Shown here: positions 59,911 to 64,000 of the stretch, in pieces | Position numbering within the stretch: position 1 is the first letter of the stretch | Layout: each line of letters begins with the position of its first letter | Source: Hirudo medicinalis | Taxonomy: Eukaryota; Annelida; Clitellata; Hirudinida; Hirudinidae | NCBI GenBank assembly: GCA_011800805.1 | Contig: MPNW01000232.1 | Location: forward strand, 110,571-174,570 | Direction of reading: 5' to 3' | DNA length: 64,000 bases | The notes under the pieces: model-generated | Told to the model about the DNA's origin: nothing | Databases searched by the model: none | What the model saw: only the letters and a program-made list of their open reading frames with translations | Position numbers and translations under genes: made by a program

Positions 59911-62900
59911 TGATGTGGATATTGATGATGTCAAACTGCTCATGGTCTGTTTCTTGAGATTTTTAAATTGAGGAATTTATTATGTGAATGTGCAGGTATG
60001 AAGCGATGAGGGCTTAATGGGAATTTCATGTCAGAAGAAATCTATGAGAACTTTCACATGATTCTGACATTTTTAGAGCAATGACTAGAATAATAACATT
60101 CTATTAACGAAACAAAATTATTTTATTTTATTATTATTTCATAATATAATAACATTAATTATTTTTAATTTATTTTATTTTTTAAAAATTATTTCTCAAA
60201 AATAAATTTATTTTATTATTATTTCATAATATAATAACATTAATTAATTTGCATGATAAAGATTGCAAGGAGGTTTTTATGGATTAAATATGACATCGAT
60301 GACGACGACGATTAGGATGATGACGATCATGTCATGACATTATTGTCAAACTGATCAAGTCTTCGGCAGCCCGTAATAAGCTCTTGTAATTCTTATTCCA
60401 CCAGGACAAGGATCCAACACTCCACCAGCATTTCCAGGCCCATGGAATGTTCGCATCTACATTTGCAACTCCATGGTTCCTCAGTCTCTTTGCAACTTCA
60501 CTGCCTCTGAACCTCTCGTGCAGGGTCCTCGATCTTTTCTTGCTGGAGGTTATTATTGTTGTTACTATTATACTGCATAGTATTATTATGGTATTATATG
60601 TTATTATAATTATTATTATATTTTATGTTATTATAATCAATAATTTATAAATTACTGCACAGGGTATGAATAGCATCATGTCGCTAAGTTACGCCATGAT
60701 CGAAATAAGCAGTCAGGAGTTGAAGATGAGAGACATGGAGGACATGATCAAGGTTCGTGATGTTCATTCTTCCTCCTTGAATCATTGTCGGAGTGTTCTG
60801 ACGTGCATGTTTAGATCTCAAATGATTTTAAATTGATTTTGTTGGTTTTATGTTATTTCAACGTCACCGATGATTTTTTTTATATTTTCATTCGCTATTC
60901 AAACTAGATTTCTCGTTCATTTGTCGGTCGACTCGTTTCAATTGTTTTCTACTCGAAAGGACTCGAGAGCCGCTCGATGGCCGCTCGACGTTTACGTTAA
61001 TCCACGAACCGAAAATTTCGAATAATTCGAGTGATTTTAAAATTAATTTTATTTGAAACGATTTATTTATTAGTTTATCTTCACGTTTTCAGCTCTTAGG
61101 GAAGGAATTGCCACAACGACTGGAGGAGAATCCAGATCTTTTGTTCGTGACCTCGTTTAAGGTCAAATTCTGCCCTAAGAAGATGAAGAAGTAGGTTCAA
61201 TTGTACTCCGTACTGATGCTTTAATTACGTGTCGTACTGGTTGTAGTATCACTAATTAAAATACATTCAATAATCAACCAATCAATTAAATGCTTCCAAA
61301 CTTTTAATCCGAACTGACGTGTCACAAGCACGCGCGATTCTGTGAATTCGCGAGCGACACCTATCGAGCCCTTTTGAATGTCTTCCCAATACTTAATCTC
61401 TCTTGATCAGTTTTTTTTTTGTTCTTCTTAATGGAAATGTTCGATGATGCGTGAAATTGAAGCTCCTCAACTGTGGATGCTTTTAAACACAACCGTTGTT
61501 CGCTGGAACAACTCTTCAATGATGCATTGCTTTCAAGTTTCTAACTCTCGAGTAATAACATTAATTTATTATTAATAATAATAATAATATTAATAATAAT
61601 AATTTGGTTAATCTTGAAAATCAAATTTACTTAAATGATAATCCATCATTTTAGCTTTGTTTGATCGTATTAACCTTACTATACAATAATAAAGACTGGG
61701 ATTAAGGATGTAACAATATATTATATTGTAATATTATGACATCACATCAAATGATATTATATTGTAATATTACGACATCACATCATATCAAATGATATTA
61801 TTTGGTTACGTGAAGCTGTTCATAAAAATGGAAGCAATTTAAGTTTTACATAAATTATTCACCCACGAGGGTCGTCGTGATGTGCATTCATTCCCGGGGA
61901 ATGAATTTCTTCGGAGGATGAAACATCGGGTGAAAACAACATTCTGCGCTTGAAAATGTTTACAAACTTTTGTCCAATGGGAATCTCAAGATCTTTGTTT
62001 TCCTTTATTAATTCGTCGGCTGACTCACCTGTGAAAGCACTTTATGCGAAGGGTAAATATTAATTCGGTCGTAATTGCTAATGTATTTGATCTAATTGTT
62101 AGCATTGTTAGTTTAAACTGATCGTCAATTTTTATTCCTACCGTGTGCGATCGTCCCCCTGCTAGAGACGAACCACGCCCTACAAACACATGTTTCCGCT
62201 TTCCCGCTCGATCGCTCACTCGTTGCGTTCTAGTCTGCTGCTATTTTTATTCTCAACATTCGTCATCTGTTTTCGGAATAGAATTACGATGTTTTTACGA
62301 TAAATTTAGAAAGTCTATTTACTATTGTGAGGTCGATTATGATAATGATGACTATTCTGATGTCGATTATGACAATGATGATGTGGTAATGTTGTCTCTC
62401 AACGAGTAACACCACATGGGACTGCTAAGCAATAGAGTGGTGCAACAAACTCCTCAGAACGACAACATTCTAAATGATCGAATTCTTGATGTTTATTTAT
62501 AGTCTCATGAATATTCATTCTCAGTTCACTCACACCTGCGTGCCTGCACTGTTGATCATCTTAATGAGTAATCGTGTGATTGGAACGCATAACTTAATCA
62601 TCATCATTTACATATCATGATCATCATCATCGTCGTAAATGATCGTCATCATCATCTTTTACACAATCGTCATCACCATCACTGGATAACATGTCACCAA
62701 CTAGATCACCTTCTTTAACCTACGCCCTTCCGAGTGATTCACATATCGATTGCCTGCCAATTGAGATACTTGTAATGTCGGTGAGTAAGAAAGTGGAGTT
62801 TTCCATCATTATCGAGTTACAAACGTCTTTGCATCTTAGGGAAGAAAAGGTTAATTTAAACAAACATTTGTGATTCCTTCATCTTCTTGTGTTCTTCTGT

Positions 62901-63889
62901 CGGGAAAGACCACTTCGAGTCTGACATCAATAAATCAATAAATCAATAAATAAATAAATCAAGAAATAAATCAATCAGTCAATCAATTAATCAATCAATT
63001 ACTTAATCAGTCAATCAATCAATAAGTCAGTCAGTTATTCAGTTAGTTAGTTAATTAAATAATTGAATCAGTTATTTATTCTGATATTCTGATTTCTGAT
63101 TTTTCAATTAATTATAATGGACGGATAGTAACGGTTGCAAATAACGACGAGGAAAACATGCGTTGAGGCTTAGAACCTGCGACAGAAAGGTAGGAGTTGA
63201 TCAGCTGGGTGGGGACATACCTGAGCAAACCTCAGATGGACGGAGAGAGTAGCAGAAGGTGAGGGAGCAGGGACAATGAAACATTCACAAACATCTGAAT
63301 GCGAGCTCAAGGTACGCCTAGCGATTGATTGCTTCTCAGGAGGTTTTCAAGCGATATATTGGTGTATTTCTCACACACTGCTTGCGTAAGTTACGACTGC
63401 TTTGAGCTGAAAATTCATCACGACTTGAGAGGATTACACGCCTCTGATGATTGGATGAGAGCCAAGAAGTTGAGATTTTTGAGTGGAGTTTGCTTGAAGG
63501 ATGGAACATTACCTGGACGGATTCGAATTCGGGTTTGAGTGAATTTGATTACATTGCAAATGAGTTTTGTGCATCTTTTGCTGTCATTCAAAAGAGGACT
63601 TTTTGTTGAGGACTTTTTGTCATTTGCACCTGCAGGAGAATGTTTGCAATAGTTTGCATTAGTCGTGTTGCACTTGTAAAACTCTTTTGATGTCGCTATT
63701 TTCATTACATCTATTTTAACAGCAAACAGGCCGTTAAAATATCAAAATTCACCCATAGTTATATGTTTCTGTAGTAATTAAAGTATTAATATTAATATTA
63801 TTATTATAATTGTTGTTTGTCGTTGCAGGCTCGAAAAAGATTACAACTTGATAAAGACAAAAGAAAATGAAGAGAATATTGAGAGAAAG
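56073..63889 (+). CDS. EVI5: EVI5-type TBC-domain Rab GTPase-activating protein (partial, continues past right edge)
   Basis: Rab GAP of the EVI5/EVI5L family (Rab11-linked traffic and cytokinesis). Visible exons: 56073-56524, 56625-56926, 57225-57307, 57745-57969, 59266-59340, 59611-59736, 60405-60548, 60663-60752, 61093-61190, 63829-63889, i.e. 552 codons with closing phases. After a poorly conserved Ser/Asn-rich N-terminus comes the EVI5 signature [20 protein letters not shown] Ser-rich linker follows (runs of TCG codons), then the TBC domain: [31 protein letters not shown] with the arginine finger, [20 protein letters not shown] with the glutamine finger, and YQLECMIQ. The coiled coil starts [15 protein letters not shown]. 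Both catalytic fingers are present, so GAP activity is likely. The start at 56073 follows an acceptor at 56050; an in-frame ATG at 56034 would lie in the intron. Confidence 0.95.
57521..57600. repeat. GC-rich hairpin patch in EVI5 intron 3
   Basis: In a strongly AT-rich intron this patch holds two CCCGGG sites (57522 and 57531) and a 7-bp inverted repeat CCCCTCG/CGAGGGG (57572-57578, 57591-57597) with a 12-nt loop. No tRNA or other known RNA could be folded from it by eye. Confidence 0.6.
59411..59474. repeat. (AAT)n microsatellite, EVI5 intron 5
   Basis: Trinucleotide run between EVI5 coding exons 5 and 6. Confidence 0.9.
59786..59908. repeat. (ATT)n and (TG)n microsatellites, EVI5 intron 6
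   Basis: (ATT)n at 59786-59817 and (TG)n at 59869-59908, in the intron after coding exon 6. Confidence 0.9.
61723..61801. repeat. Roughly 40-bp direct duplication, EVI5 intron 9
   Basis: Two near-identical AT-rich copies, each containing ATATTATATTGTAATATTA then CGACATCACATCA or TGACATCACATCA. A (TAA)n run lies nearby at 61562-61604. Confidence 0.75.
62926..63060. repeat. (AATC)n/(AATA)n tetranucleotide tract, EVI5 intron 9
   Basis: Imperfect tetranucleotide repeat of the AATC/AATA/AGTC type, decaying at both ends, within the 2.6 kb intron 9 (61191-63828). The rest of that intron, including short ORFs, shows nothing recognisable. Confidence 0.85.
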
Positions 63890-64000
63890 GTGGATTAATT
63901 GAATACAAATTGCAATATTCGTTTTTATTCCTACTTCCGACAAAAACATCAACCCTGCAATTTGTGCGATTGTTTTGCAATTACTTGGTTTGTTGGAACA

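Overview
This is a metazoan nuclear genome window. Eleven protein-coding loci are recognisable, nearly all split by many short GT-AG introns. The DNA is AT-rich with abundant ATT/TAA microsatellites and two kinds of non-LTR retrotransposon. Gene content (a COUP-TF receptor, an ADAM protease, fused trifunctional GART, MTMR10/12, RNF103, EVI5) points to an invertebrate animal. I cannot fix the phylum from sequence alone. I rebuilt the exon models by hand from splice signals, reading phase and remembered family sequences; every internal phase in the listed models closes.

Layout: the first DNA-binding exon of a COUP-TF/NR2F nuclear receptor (-, runs off the left edge); a KIAA0930-family gene (+, 3.7-7.0 kb) tail-to-tail with GART (-, 7.6-13.6 kb, 20 exons, about 1005 aa); UBE2J2 (+, 15.3-16.6 kb) tail-to-tail with ribosomal protein RPS8/eS8 (-, 16.8-18.1 kb), whose first intron carries three tandem C/D-box snoRNAs; an intronless METTL21A-like methyltransferase (+, 19.3-20.0 kb); an MTMR10/12-type pseudophosphatase (-, 20.4-25.4 kb, 15 exons); fructose-1,6-bisphosphatase (-, 26.5-29.9 kb, 7 exons) with a LINE in intron 4; a long-tailed ADAM (-, 32.9-44.1 kb, 24 exons); RNF103 (+, 44.6-47.1 kb), head-to-head with the ADAM; a transposon-rich stretch at 48.8-51.9 kb; a roughly 3.7 kb gene-poor gap; and the first ten coding exons of EVI5 (+, 56.1 kb onward, runs off the right edge).

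The genes are mostly housekeeping (purine synthesis, ribosome, ER ubiquitination, phosphoinositide binding, gluconeogenesis) mixed with signalling and developmental genes. No operon or joint pathway is evident. The strongest unusual items are (i) three tandem snoRNAs in one RPS8 intron, all predicted to guide the same conserved 28S adenosine; (ii) a minisatellite in a GART intron that repeats the 5' splice site itself; and (iii) two places where a single N separates two copies of the same sequence, which look like unmerged contig overlaps. One of those breaks the last RPS8 exon.
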